The notes below the pieces were generated by a model, which saw only the letters and a program-made list of their open reading frames with translations, did no database searches and was not told the origin of the DNA. A program made the position numbers and the translations under genes. From contig OX359199.1 in assembly GCA_947172415.1 (NCBI GenBank), positions 3,870,001-3,934,000 on the forward strand: a DNA stretch of 64,000 bases, written 5' to 3'. Below are positions 34,978 to 45,954 of this stretch, piece after piece. The DNA is from Chondrosia reniformis. Its lineage: Eukaryota; Porifera; Demospongiae; Chondrillida; Chondrillidae. Within the stretch, counting starts at the first letter, position 1. The number at the start of each line of letters is the position of its first letter.

Positions 34978-35224
34978 CAGCCTTCAAGCAGGTGAGGTTC
35001 CACATGCTTGTATCCGCACTGTCCAGGACCTTTTGTACATTTGTCTTGGAACCTACACAGCTTTGGTAGGTTCCCAGGCTTTTTGGTAGCCTTTCTCTTT
35101 TCTCCTTTTCCTTCATTCTCTTTTGCATTTATTATATTTATCTTGCAGTTGTTGAAATTTCCAAAGTTGAAGGTTGCTATTTTAATTTCCTGCAACAGCT
35201 GTTGTAGCTATGCTGGGTGGAATC
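34978..35224 (-). pseudogene. CCCH zinc-finger exon, copy B (second finger lost)
   Basis: About 95% identical to copy A from the acceptor region to EPHLLEGC. First finger LCRFQDKCTKGPGQCGYKHV is intact. After that the sequences diverge abruptly at 34978 and the second finger is absent, replaced by NRSLLHCRLLY. An 11-bp net length difference lies mainly in the lysine-rich linker. Orientation is the same as copy A, giving a direct duplication about 1.29 kb apart. Confidence 0.7.
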
Positions 35225-36239
35225 TTTTTAAATTGTTGGTTGGAGGGTGTGTTATCACGCCCATTATAGGCTGGTTATTCACTTTCTCACCACCTTAACC
35301 ATGCACTTGTAGGTGAAGATATGACCTTATTATCAACGTATATTGTCTTGTTTTCATTTTGTTATTATTGTCTTGCGTGTAAATTAGTAGCATTTTGTTG
35401 TATTGGTCTGTACATGTATGCTGTTCCATATGTGGTTCACTTTGTACACCCTGTAAGATTTCTTTCCAGACATTCAATCTACCCTTTTTATCAGCTGGAT
35501 AGTCCTTAACACCCCTTTCTTTCTAATTCAAGCCTCACCTGTGGCTACTTAATTCCTCATAAAATTTTATTTTACCAGAGATCTTACCAAAGTGTCCAGC
35601 TGTAGCCACTTCTTGGATTTTGTTTAGAGATCTTTGTTTACAGTTAAATGCATGTAGAAAATCTGCAAAACGTTCTCGGTGGCAAACACAAGCAACACAA
35701 GGATAATTTCCACCACATGTAACCCCAGCCTCAATTGTGCTGTAGGCTTGTCACTTTTGAAGAAACGTTTTCTTTCTCATGATCGGCCTTTGAGATTTCG
35801 AAGAAAGACTTCAAAAGAAATGTTCTCTGAATTTCATAGAACTTGGAAGCACAAATAACACAGTTGGACAAAGAATGACTTTCTTTTTCCAATGTGGACA
35901 ATGACATCCAATTTAATACTGAAAAATGTTTTTACATAGGCTTCTTTCTTTGAGATTAAATCAAATTTATTAAAAGCTTTTTCTACTATTATAATATGAT
36001 TTTCAAATGCGGAATTTTGTCCATTGCTCCTCTTTTCAAAGTAATTAGGTTCAAGCTGAAATTTAAGGCCCACAAACCATCAAATACATTGATCAAAAGT
36101 ACAGGGCAAATTAATAGACAATGGGCGTTGACCTCTGAAAATATGGCAGAGTTATCCAGATTTTGCAGTTTGACGTCATTTACTACAGCAACGCATCATG
36201 ATGTCATAGCTATTTAAACATTTGATTGGCTAATACCGT
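35225..36239 (-). pseudogene. Decayed element ORF, unknown
   Basis: The minus strand has coding-like fragments: LKFQLEPNYFEKRSNGQNSA and IVHIGKRKSFFVQLCYLCFQ, then GVTCGGNYPCVACVCHRERF, QRSLNKIQEVATAGHFGKIS. The Cys/His spacing (C..C.CHR) resembles a zinc-ribbon, and the order and direction suggest one gene running leftward with several stops and frameshifts. I do not recognise the family. Confidence 0.35.
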
Positions 36240-37037
36240 AACTATGCTCAAAACTGATTGTTTTCGATTTTAAATGGCATATTCGTTAACCCATCACGTT
36301 CGCCCTTAAAGTCTTCAACTGTCTCCCAATCTTTAACTCTAGATCTGGCCCCGACGTATTCTATTCCAGAAAAGGGTGTAAACCCACATGTAAATTCTCT
36401 ATCAGGTGATCATTTGCTATCCTCAAGTCAACTTACCAGATCTCCTCCTAATCAAGACTCTAGGACAACTTTGCAGTGATCACCATCTCTAATTGCTGCC
36501 TATCAATCTCCAAGTCTCTTCCAAACACCTTCTATTTCCCCTGTTGTTCCTCTGTTGCAGCCTCGAAATCAAGAATTACAGAATTTGTGATAAGATGTAA
36601 AGACATTGGCTCAAATCTTCAACTCTTTTGAAAAATGGATAAGAGAGCAAATGACAATTATTAAAACTACTTTGGATATTTAGGCAACAGTGGTTACTAG
36701 ACTTCGGGATGAGTCAAACCTAATAGATCAGCTTTTGCAGTGCACGAATACAACAAGATCGCAATGCCAAGTTATCGATCAAGCTGCCATACTTGAGGGC
36801 TCATCAGTGCTTGAAGCTTCAACCTAATATGTTCCAGAGCTTGAGCCTAACCAAATTTCTTTTACACCTACATAATATAAACCTGTATGCTCCTGCAGAA
36901 CTTCAACCTGGCTGCTTTCTGCACCATTTGGAGATGGACTGCCTGAGAAATGTATACACCCCTAACATTGAGTCCCCAGGATCTTCCTCAACTTCAGACT
37001 CAATGTCAGATGATCATGAATTGCTTGCTGAATTCTG
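36240..37037 (+). pseudogene. Decayed plus-strand ORF with scattered stops
   Basis: One frame stays coherent for about 150 codons apart from isolated stops: VPLLQPRNQELQNL** then DVKTLAQIFNSFEKWIREQM, TIIKTTLDI*ATVVTRLRDE and SNLIDQLLQCTNTTRSQCQV. It is Ser/Pro-rich at first, then a coiled coil. It overlaps minus-strand transposon debris in direction, so at least two insertions are superposed here. Family unknown; possibly a transposon accessory protein. Confidence 0.4.
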
Positions 37038-37560
37038 AGATGCACTTCTATGCTTCTTCCTAAATCGAAATGCATTGCCCGAGACATTGTCACTAGAGGA
37101 CAGAGATGATCTCTTTCTGCGGCTTTTCACTTCTTGGATGAATTTAAGAAGTTTCTGTTTATGCCCAGGCGGGAATTGAAATACCTTCTTGCCCTTCAAT
37201 ATGTCAACATATATGATTCATCATCCATGAAGTTGTCAGAGATAAAACACTCGATTGCTGTGATGGAATTTGGTGCAGTACCTGCTACATTTATAGAAAA
37301 TTCTTCAGCATGAACATCTAGTGCTTACCAAATAATTCTAAAAAGGTGCTCAGAATTTTCAGCAACCAATCCATAGCTCGATCACTAATGTGCCACTTTA
37401 CATGCCATCGATAATGAAGAATAAGTAAGCATCTAATCAGTGATGCTATGGAGCCTTGAAGGTTTCTTTCTTCTGTTTCTTTCACATCCAGAAAAAATTC
37501 TTAATCAGAATCGCTGTGGTCAGCACTTAATCCATCTGAATTAAAACCAAACACTGACCA
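37014..37560 (-). pseudogene. Transposase-like N-terminal fragment
   Basis: The minus strand reads NLQGSIASLIRCLLILHYRW then HVKWHISDRAMDWLLKILST and later KKVFQFPPGHKQKLLKFIQE with a basic Ser-rich tail. The block W....ISDRA...LLK.L is a pattern I associate with N-terminal regions of large cnidarian and sponge transposases. Stops interrupt it. Confidence 0.35.
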
Positions 37561-37693
37561 TACGTAACAAAGTATCATGAACCAGTAGTAATGCTTAGAA
37601 TTACCTTGTTACTCCTTAATTCTTGGGATCTTAATTCTTGGTATGTTAACTCCCGACTTGTCTTCATTGCTCGCATGATTGAAAATGAATATC

Positions 37694-38536
37694 TTACCAA
37701 CTATGAACATTGACAACATGGTGCACAATAGAAATCCATTTGGCAACAAGAACATCAGGGTTTAAGTTGCAGCTCTGTGCTGACCACCACAAGTGGTTTG
37801 ATATGGACTGAATCCAAGGTAGCAGACTATTTTTAATGCCCTCTTTGGTCAACTTCTTTGTGACACTTTTGCTAACATGCCCAATGTCAAATTGATGGTT
37901 GATATTTGGGTAATCTGCTCTTAGAAAGGCAGAGATTTGTTTGTATCTATCATTAGCAAGGGTGCCAACATTTAAATTAAATTCATTAGGAACTTTGTTA
38001 AGGCATCGTCTCAAGCCCTCTTTCTCCATAGTTCCTGAACTGCCAGTGTCAGTGACCTGTACCATACTGTAATCTAAGATGACACCTGATGAATTGTCAA
38101 TCAAAGAATATGTACAATGCTTAGCACAATATCCAGGACTATCACAACGGCCATCACCAGAAAACTTGAGAGTACCATTATCTTTTAGTATTTAAGTTAT
38201 TACTATCTGGGTCTCTTTGTAGAATGAATTTAGTATTGGAAATAATCGTGCCTCTTGTATTCTATAAAAAGTACGTTCAGTAAATATTCTAAGATTTAGT
38301 AAGTTGGTTATAGTAGCAAATTTGGTATATTTTAGCCCAGAGAACAGTATGGCGCCAGCTAACAATAAATTACCTGCAGGTGCCTTACCTACAAGAAGTT
38401 GAGACTGCCAATAGAATGTATGGTCATCAGGACAATTTTCCTTGATAACCAATAGTGTACCACACAAAGAAATACTCAAAGTGGTATGCTGCCCACATGA
38501 TCTACAGTATCTAAATAAAGGGAGCAAGGCTGTCAC
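37694..38536 (-). pseudogene. Kolobok-like transposase fragment
   Basis: A single minus frame (with one in-frame TAA near 38.19 kb) reads FRYCRSCGQHTTLSIS, FYWQSQLLVGKAPAGNLLLA and FSGLKYTKFATITNLLNL, then FSGDGRCDSPGYCAKHCTYS, DRYKQISAFLRADYPNINHQ, FDIGHVSKSVTKKL, NHLWWSAQSCNLNPDVLVAK and NVHSW. GDGR.DSPG.....YTL..., DR...I.....YPNI.HQFD..HV.K and HLWW are the conserved blocks of a Kolobok-type/THAP-associated DDE transposase. The last codon is split by a donor (AGTTG|GTAAGA), so further exons once followed. One nonsense mutation disables it. Superfamily name is from memory of these blocks, not a search. Confidence 0.7.
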
Positions 38537-39706
38537 TGGAGCCCAGTGCTGCTAGAGCTGCAACCCTGCCCATGAACCTCCAGAATTAAAGTTAAGTGCA
38601 TTTGCAAGAGTTTTTGTGGTTTTTATGAAGTTTAATGCATATACATATCCAAATGTCAGTTATCCTATTGATGTTTGTAAAGGGCAGATCTACTTGACGA
38701 CTCCTAGTATGGGCACATGGCATTTGATGTCCATTTCATTTAGTTCAAGAAAGCTAATGCCATCAATTTCATTGTCTGCAACATGCAAACCAAGAGATAT
38801 CTGCCACTTGTTTAACAAGTTAACATATTCTTAACTCCTCATCTTATGGGACAATATATTGTCTCTATGGGCTATCTTGCACGATTGCATAACATTGTTC
38901 GATTTTCATATGGCTTCGTACACTTATTAAGAGTAGTCTACTAAGTTCTATGATGCAGTAACATCAACATAGCATATGTACTAAAAGAGATCTAGGCCTA
39001 TTTAATTATAGCGTATACAAAATTATATGGAAATTATACAAGAAAACGCAAAAATGGCTGCCTAATATTTACCCTAAATGTATTAGCCCATAGATTATAT
39101 AAACTACTTAACTGGGATTGGTGATGATGTTATGATGTTGTTGGTGACGTCTTTCAGAAGAAGGAGGTTCGACTCACTCAGCATAGTTTTTTTTATTTTT
39201 ATGTTGACCTATTCTTTTTAGACTCCTCCTTGTAGGTCTTTTCACTGCTTTCCTATCCGTGTCCGAGTTCACTGAGTCCATTCTAAAAAATAATAAAACT
39301 TCCACAACCAAAAAACAATAGTGTCATTTTAAAATGTCATAATACATACATAAAACTCGACACCAGTACATGAAGTTTGAGATGTACGTGGTACTAGGAA
39401 ACCGTTTGTAGCCATTCATAGTTCTAGTGCTGTGTGTTTCTGTAAACTAGTTTTATTTTAACCATCTCCAGTGTAAAAGACTCGTTTTAAACCTCCACAG
39501 AAGTATAGCGAGAGACAATTTCCTAATGATAGTTCTAACAAAAGGCAAATGCAAAGGAAAATAGGCACCAAAGATAAAATTCACTTGTGTCAAATCATTA
39601 TTTTTGTTTTCCAGTACACATTTCTCTTGCGTGTGTATTCCTGGTCAGCCTTATTATGCAACACGATAATTTATATTGTTGCGTACATGATGTAACATAT
39701 ATATTA
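38537..39706. other. Intergenic, no gene seen
   Basis: AT-rich with only short frames. It may include the non-coding left part of the Kolobok-like element (the FRYC frame probably continues a little upstream, CNPAHEPPEF). Confidence 0.5.
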
Positions 39707-40101
39707 CAGTAGAACCTTGGTTTTTCGAACCTCAATTAACTGGCTGCTCAGATTATCCGGACTCAAAGGTCGCATACTCTTATTAACGCCCATCGTTAGT
39801 TTAGTACACATGCAAGTTGACAGCGAAGTGATGGCTAGTTCGAGTGGCTCTGCGAGGAAAAGGAAGCGCTTAGTTCTTCCCTTAGAGAGCAAGATAGGTA
39901 TACTGGAACGACTAGTCTGATGAAATGAGACCTTATTGACTGTGATTGCGCAATTAAAGGGTCTGATTTCATCAGACTAAGAGCTTCGACCGTTGGCGAT
40001 ATCAAAATTACTTATTTATTAAGATGATTCACATATCCGGTCATTTCACTTATCCGGACATAGCTTGGTCCCATTGAGGCCGGATAACCGAGGTTCTACT
40101 G
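39707..40101. mobile_element. pogo/Tigger deletion derivative
   Basis: 395 bp with inverted ends CAGTAGAACCTTGGTTTTTC and GGATAACCGAGGTTCTACTG, TA at each border. Inside, the plus frame from about 39830 reads MASSSGSARKRKRLVLPLES then KIGILERLV and a stop, i.e. the very start of a pogo transposase DNA-binding domain before the deletion joint. Non-autonomous. Confidence 0.88.
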
Positions 40102-40477
40102 TATATAATTTCCGAGTTTCCAATCCCGGTTACGTAGTCTATATAATCTATGGTTTGCCAAAGTATTTTTAGTGATAGTTGAGTGTTAGTTTATGTTATC
40201 AGTTTGTTAATCGTTATGTTTTGTGCCAGACACTGAAGCTGGGGTTGATCAAAGATGTACAGCTAGTATGTGCAGACTTTTGATGGCTTCTGCTGTACTC
40301 TCAATCAGGGACCCAAGACATTCTTTGGCCTCTTCATAGGATAGAGGAGGTATTATCAGTGGAAACACAAAGAAATCAATGCCACCAAGACGTTTTGGCT
40401 CTTTTTCAGGTATCAAAAGCTGCATCAACTCTACCTAATTCACTTTAAACTGCTGTTTCAAATCTTCCTCATTCACT

Positions 40478-41275
40478 TTAAGCTGTTGCATCAACTCTTC
40501 CTGATTCGTCACAACCCACATACAAATGACAAGATTGTAACAAGGATGTAACCAGGTTGCAGCAAGGTTGTACAGCAAGGTTGTGACAAGAATGTGACAA
40601 GCCTGGCACAAGGTGGCTCAGTAGGTGTGACAACCATGGAATATCCAAATGAGCCTGCCCATCCTTATGCAAGTTGCATATGGCCTTATGAACAGACTTT
40701 GCAAATTCCTTTACACAACCCTTCAGTTTGCTTGCACTCACTGAAGGAATAATGCACTTGTAACTTAAAATAGTGGGAAAATTGTGACTTGAATGTGCCA
40801 CAGGCAAAAGATATTGCCTTTTGAGCATAATTTTCTCCCCAAGAATATGTGTACCAAGAGGTGTACTCATCTCAGCTTGAAATGCACCTTTCATAGCTAG
40901 GTGGTCACCTTTCATAGTTTTGAGTGCACCTTGCTTAACTTGAAGATCATGACCTTTCTTAAGAATATCATCATGAAAATCTAATTTCAGCTTCTTTGCT
41001 TCCGGTCTGCTATCTGTGAGCATTTTATCAAGTTCCTCCAGCAATTGAGTGCTACGCTGAATGTCCTTTTCTAGCGACTGAATGTCCTTTTCTAACGACT
41101 GAATGTGCAACTCAATGTCCTTCTCAACCATCTTAACAGTGTGTGTCGTCAAGTTCGTAACATCAAAATAGGGAATTTTAATAAAGTAATCACCAACAAA
41201 AAAGGCATAACCTGCCAGAGCACTGCAGTTACGATTAGTGTGCACTTCGGTGGATGGGAAATTTTTTTTAATCAA
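40478..41275 (-). CDS. Coiled-coil + kinase-like protein, truncated
   Basis: The minus frame from 41275 has an N-terminal patch (TNRNCSALAGYAFFVGDYFI), a Leu/Lys coiled coil (residues about 45-110, with SLEKDIQ repeated), then a kinase-like segment IMLKRQYLLPVAHSSHNFPT, IIPSVSASKLKGCVKEF and AICNLHKDGQAHLDI. HLD in that last word has the position of the HxD catalytic loop of protein kinases, but the following R-x-x-N and DFG motifs are missing because the frame shifts into unrelated sequence (PWLSHLLSHLV). I believe this belongs to a large sponge family of coiled-coil plus kinase-fold proteins, related in architecture to Crinkler-type proteins. Probably a damaged copy. Confidence 0.5.
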   Translation of the reverse strand: MIKKNFPSTEVHTNRNCSALAGYAFFVGDYFIKIPYFDVTNLTTHTVKMVEKDIELHIQSLEKDIQSLEKDIQRSTQLLEELDKMLTDSRPEAKKLKLDFHDDILKKGHDLQVKQGALKTMKGDHLAMKGAFQAEMSTPLGTHILGEKIMLKRQYLLPVAHSSHNFPTILSYKCIIPSVSASKLKGCVKEFAKSVHKAICNLHKDGQAHLDIPWLSHLLSHLVPGLSHSCHNLAVQPCCNLVTSLLQSCHLYVGCDESGRVDATA

Positions 41276-43870
41276 TTCCTCTTATTTCCGAATTTGTAGG
41301 TAACATGTTCTGATTAGAATCGTGAAATTCTGATTAAGATACACAGAGTTTTATTTTCAGCTCAATCAGCTCTATAGTGGGGTTTGTTGCAGATGTTTTC
41401 TTATTTTTGTGTAAGTATTTCTTTTTGTATTTTTCAGTAACATTAATTTACATTAAACTTAACAAAGAGTACAATGAAAATAAAATAAGGGTAATAATGT
41501 TATATGTTTTCCGTGGTTAGTTGGGAAAGAATTGCATTCGTTTGTATTTCTTGTAGTAGTTCTGCATTTTCATAAAACGATATGCAATTTCTTTGCAACT
41601 TCAATGCTGCTGCTGTAATTGCACCTACATTTGAAAGTTATGAAGTATAAATAAAGCACAAATGAGCCCAAATTTGGGTTTATGCTTATGCATATACGTA
41701 TATAACGTATTTCCATTCATTTACATATAATTTATTAGCCCAAATTTGGGTACATTGCTTAATTTCCCTTGAATAGCCCAAATTTGGGCTCATTGCTTAA
41801 TTTCCCTTGAATAGCCCAAATTTGGGCATACCATAATTCGGCACACAAAATTTTCGTGGGAAAGATTTTCCTGCTGAAATATTTTCGTGGCCTGGGGCTA
41901 CCGCGAAAATATATTAACACAAAAATTTAATACACATTGCATAATTAATAAATGTCTAGGGCTGCCTGGCAGTAGTCCCGCAAAGGTTGAGGGATTGCTG
42001 CTTTACCCTTTAGAGGCAATGACAAGAAGTTTTGCAGCCTTTCTTCGGTGGCAAAATGAGGGAAATCCCTTTTTGCTTCCTCCCAGGTACGTTTACTTAC
42101 ACACCTATATGTACACATGAACAATTAATGAGTTAGACTTCATGAGTATTTCTTATGTTTCTATTATGTAATTTTATTCTTACTTGGTAAGCAATGATTT
42201 GACTGAATTCATTGCTTTATGGTTTTTGCAGAGGGCTTGCATACCCTTAAGAGAAATTTCCTTGCATTTAAGCATATTCAATGTTTTAAGTTGGAAGGCA
42301 ACATCAGTATTTTGGAGTGCTTCCATATGGTTTTGCTTCATTTCACACATACTTTTCCCACGAATTGCTATGTACATAATGGATCATCTATCAATTTGTT
42401 TTAAATATTACATAAACGTACGCGTTTTATAGATATAGAGCTTTTTAAATTACTATATATTTTGTTTTGTTTCTATTATATATACATGCGCGCGGGTTGT
42501 CAAGATATACCTTTATACAATCACTCTGTGGTTCACCGTCTTTATGCGCTAATACGATACTCTGGATAGGCCCAGTAGGTTTACCAGTAGATTTGATAAC
42601 GAATTCTTCACCATTGCAATATCGCGTGGTAAAGTAGTTACCTTCCGAAGCAAACAAGTATTTCGAGTTTAAAAACTCGTGGGGCTGCCAAAACTTAAAG
42701 TTACTTACTTACAGCTTACTTGCTGGCATAGTCCTTCAGCAATTTATCATACAACACTTGTTTCAGCTGCAGTCTATAGAGTGTTTTCATCACGGGTATT
42801 AGCCATTTCGTGGCTACTTCGCGGGCAAGAGAAACGGCAATTCTGCTCGACTGCAGGCGCTGGAAACGGTACTTGTTTCTGAAGTTAGGAGCCTCTAATT
42901 TTCAAGCAATTTGCGAAAATGGACCAGTTTGAAATACTAATATGTTGCAAGCTAAAAGAAGGAAAGTGGCAGGTATAATTTGTAAACATTGTTCTGTTAC
43001 AGTAAAACAGTTACTGTAGAAGCATTTAAGTTCAAAGTATGATTAGGTATATATATTAAGCTATATACTGCAGCATATCCACTGCCAGGAACATAATCAG
43101 CATCAGCTAGAGTCCTACAATAATTCAATAAAGACAGTGTCATTAAATGATTATCTTAAATGATGATGTATAATTTTAATTTAAGAAACATTTACAACTA
43201 CACCTAACTAACTAACTAAAGTAAAGTAAAGTTAGGACGCTTAAGTGTCCTGAACTTTATAAATAACGACGGAAAAGCTTCGTTAACTAAAGAGATACAA
43301 CAAAACACCAGAGGTAATATAACCACATATGTTGTTAATGTACGCATACACACGTTTACAGTTACTGTATCAATATTGTATCTGAGTGTCTTACTGTGAT
43401 AGACCTAGGAATTTTAACTTTCAGTAAACCAAGTATGGTTTACCTTACTTTTGTAAAGCAACTTACAAATTCCTCTTCTCTTCAAATTCTTCAGTTTAGA
43501 CATTAGATTTAAGCAAGAGAACGGTGACCCATATACTTGACTTAAAGTCTTCCCTTCTAGGTGAACAGTGAAAAAATAATTGAACTATAGACACGTGGGG
43601 TGTCAATTACTAGCCGATGTATTGACTTTGGGTTATACGGGCTGTAAAAATAAAATGGCCGCTTCAGGTCAGGATATTTTTGAAGCGCTTTTAATGGTTA
43701 AATCGATTTGACAATATCTTTACTAAATTTTAAATGTGTTAAAAAATATGATATATCAATTCACTAAACTCGTTTATAATGTTTAAATTCTATTTCTAGC
43801 TCGAATATTGTTTTACCGTTTTAAGACGCCATTTTTTCCTCAAAACAAAATTAACATGCCAGATATCGTG
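41276..43870. other. Repeat-rich spacer, no gene seen
   Basis: Contains the CCCAAATTTGGG arrays, a small palindromic segment with TTTTCGTGG/CCGCGAAAATA (41.85-41.92 kb) and short frames only. The minus frame at 42445-42657 is not supported by any motif. Confidence 0.5.
41735..41830. repeat. 38-bp array built on a 16-bp palindrome
   Basis: Units start at 41735, 41773 and 41811: TAGCCCAAATTTGGG + TACATTGCTTAATTTCCCTT. Each carries the palindrome AGCCCAAATTTGGGCT. An additional single copy lies at about 41.66 kb. Confidence 0.92.
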
Positions 43871-43873
43871 ATT

Positions 43874-44180
43874 ATGTGCCCAAATTTGTGGCTTTGAAAT
43901 GGCCCCAAATTTGGTAAAGACTGAATAATATGTGCCCAAATTTGTGGCTTTGAAATGGCCCCAAATTTGGTAAAGACTGAATAATATGTGCCCAAATTTG
44001 TAGCTTTGAAATGGCCCCAAATTTGGTAAAGACTGAATAATATGTGCCCAAATTTGTAGCTTTGAAATGGCCCCAAATTTGGTAAAGACTGAATAATATG
44101 TGCCCAAATTTGTAGCTTTGAAATGGCCCCAAATTTGGTAAAGACTGAATAATATGTGCCCAAATTTGTGGCTTTGAAAT
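43874..44180. repeat. 56-bp tandem array
   Basis: Five full units plus a partial one, starting at 43874, 43930, 43986, 44042, 44098 and 44154, nearly identical. The unit contains GTGCCCAAATTTGT and GGCCCCAAATTTGG. Since 56 is not a multiple of 3, three overlapping minus frames stay open over it; these are not genes. Confidence 0.97.
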
Positions 44181-44315
44181 TCCCACACAAATTTGGGAAG
44201 ATTGCATGAGATATGCACCCAAATTTTTATTGTTCTTGGAGATTATATGTGTCAATCTACTCATATTCCCAGGTATACATCGGATCAATTAAATCACACC
44301 ATCCTGTTCATATAG

Positions 44316-44702
44316 TTGATGATCATTCTGGACTTAAAGAAGACCGACCATCTTGTTGCTGTAAACCTTGCAGATGCAGCAAATGAACCAGCAATTGCAA
44401 GGGTTGTGAAGGTTTCTGCTAATGATGTTGTAGTTCAGTGGCTGAAAGGAAGCTATTTATCTGCCTGCAAGCCCTGGAAACTGCAAAGAGGAAAGAAGGT
44501 TGTGCCTTGGGAAGACACTATTCCAAAAGGGCCTATAATTTTGTATGACTTTCAACTAAGTGCTAAAGGAGATTTACGGAAAACAACTATAGAACATTTA
44601 AAAGCTTCATATAACAACACCATTAGATATTCACTTTTAATTTCACATTTTCACATTGAAAGCATTTATTGCAATCTATCATTTTACCACCTTTACCTAT
44701 AA
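44316..44702 (+). CDS. Exon with beta-barrel (Tudor/BAH-like) domain, element-associated
   Basis: The plus frame reads KKTDHLVAVNLADAANEPAI then ARVVKVSANDVVVQWLKGSY, ACKPWKLQRGKK, PWEDTIPKGPIILYDFQLSA and LRKTTIEHLKASYN. Alternating strands with W-x-K-G-S-Y look like a small beta-barrel reader domain, and the segment is typical of C-termini found in sponge/cnidarian mobile-element proteins. The true end is uncertain, as the frame beyond KASYN is AT-rich filler. It probably follows an acceptor near 44.25-44.31 kb. Upstream exons are not identified. Confidence 0.45.
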   Translation: MMIILDLKKTDHLVAVNLADAANEPAIARVVKVSANDVVVQWLKGSYLSACKPWKLQRGKKVVPWEDTIPKGPIILYDFQLSAKGDLRKTTIEHLKASYNNTIRYSLLISHFHIESIYCNLSFYHLYL

Positions 44703-44905
44703 TCTCTGGGCTCATCAATCACTGAAATATATTTTTGTATATTGTGCGAAGTTTAAAATTGGTTATTTTGCCAGTTTGAATCTATTTTCTGGGAATATAA
44801 GCAAAGAGGCATTAAAATTACTTAAATGTGTTGAATTTCAAATTAAAATTGAAAAAATATGCTACATTTTGAGAAAAAACCTTAATCAGAATTTCACAAT
44901 CCAAA

Positions 44906-45954
44906 TCAGAACATGTTAGGTGTAATGGAAGGAACTTTGCCATCAAACTTATCAACTTTTGTACGAATCGGTTCTGATAGAAAATCAAGATTGTGTTTCA
45001 GTGCCTTTTTAATGCGAGAAGCTATGTCATCCTGCTTCAAATGGTCAATTTCACATGTATGTTTCCATTCCTTGTAACAAACTGCAACTTCAACAACAAA
45101 TTCTATGCAGTTAAGCTTAGGAAGAGCAAACCCTATAATTTTGCATATGTTTGGATTAAAATGCCTATAAAGCATTAACTGGTGAACTAAAACAATGGCA
45201 CACTTGTGTACGGTTTTCTTAAATGGAGATGAGTGGATCTCACATTGAAGGACTCCAGTGCCTCCAGTGTCTTTTGAAATTAATTGTACATGAATATCGG
45301 GCCGCATTGCTGCACTGACAAAAACAGGTATGGCATACCTTTTCACAGCAGCAACTTCCTTATTCTCAACAATGTCGAATTTCTTGGCGCCAGAGCCTTT
45401 ATTAATAATTTGATCAATAATGGCACACCACACTTCGCCAGAAGTGTTTCCTTCACAATTGACTTTCTTTTCCTTTGTGATTGCTTGGAGTGAGTATACT
45501 GGTTTTTCTTTCTCATCGTACGTGTAAACTGCATCAAATTTACAAAAATAAGCTTCGAAATAACTCATATCATGACTTCCAGTTGTATAACTTGATGCCG
45601 AAGGGAGGTGTTCTAATGGTTTAGCATAGGAATCTCTACCTGTATATTTGAAGTACCCTGTGGTAGATATAATAGAAAACATCAATTAAAGCATATATAA
45701 TAGACTGCAACAAAGAATATACCTAAGTTAAGCCTATATATTGCTTGGGGAGGGTGCAAAAGGCAGGTATGAGCCAACTTCTAAAACCAAACTGCGTCTT
45801 TAGACGCTCACAAGACTAAAGATGAACCATCTCAAAGACAGTTACCTATCTGCAAAAACTTACTTAAGGCATCATCATCCAAGTTCTTATCCGTCTTATA
45901 CACAACTTGGTCTTTGTTCCACTTCTTCATGACTTGACAGCTACCTTTGCGCAT
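44906..45954 (-). CDS. Two-exon protein, 280 aa, nuclease-like by pattern
   Basis: Exon 1 45954-45864 (MRKGSCQVMKKWNKDQVVYK..., donor CTTAA|GTAAGT) joins in phase to exon 2 45657-44906 (acceptor CCACAG|GG). The result is 280 residues and an intact frame. Hallmarks are HVQLISKDTGGTGVLQCEIH, SSPFKKTVHKCAIVLVHQLM, LYRHFNPNICKIIGFALPK and FVVEVAVCYKEW. E-[IV]-x-SSPF...T..K......QL..YR resembles uncharacterised sponge proteins and the restriction-endonuclease-like domains of Crinkler proteins. Catalytic residues cannot be fixed from one sequence. Intact frame and clean intron suggest it may be expressed. Confidence 0.6.

Noticed and set aside
43874..44180. CRISPR-like array
   Set aside because: Units are directly abutting without unique spacers and the organism is clearly an intron-bearing eukaryote.
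43796..44288. Three overlapping minus ORFs reading FGAISKLQIWAHI-type repeats
   Set aside because: Produced by the 56-bp satellite shifting through three frames; no start, no conserved ends.
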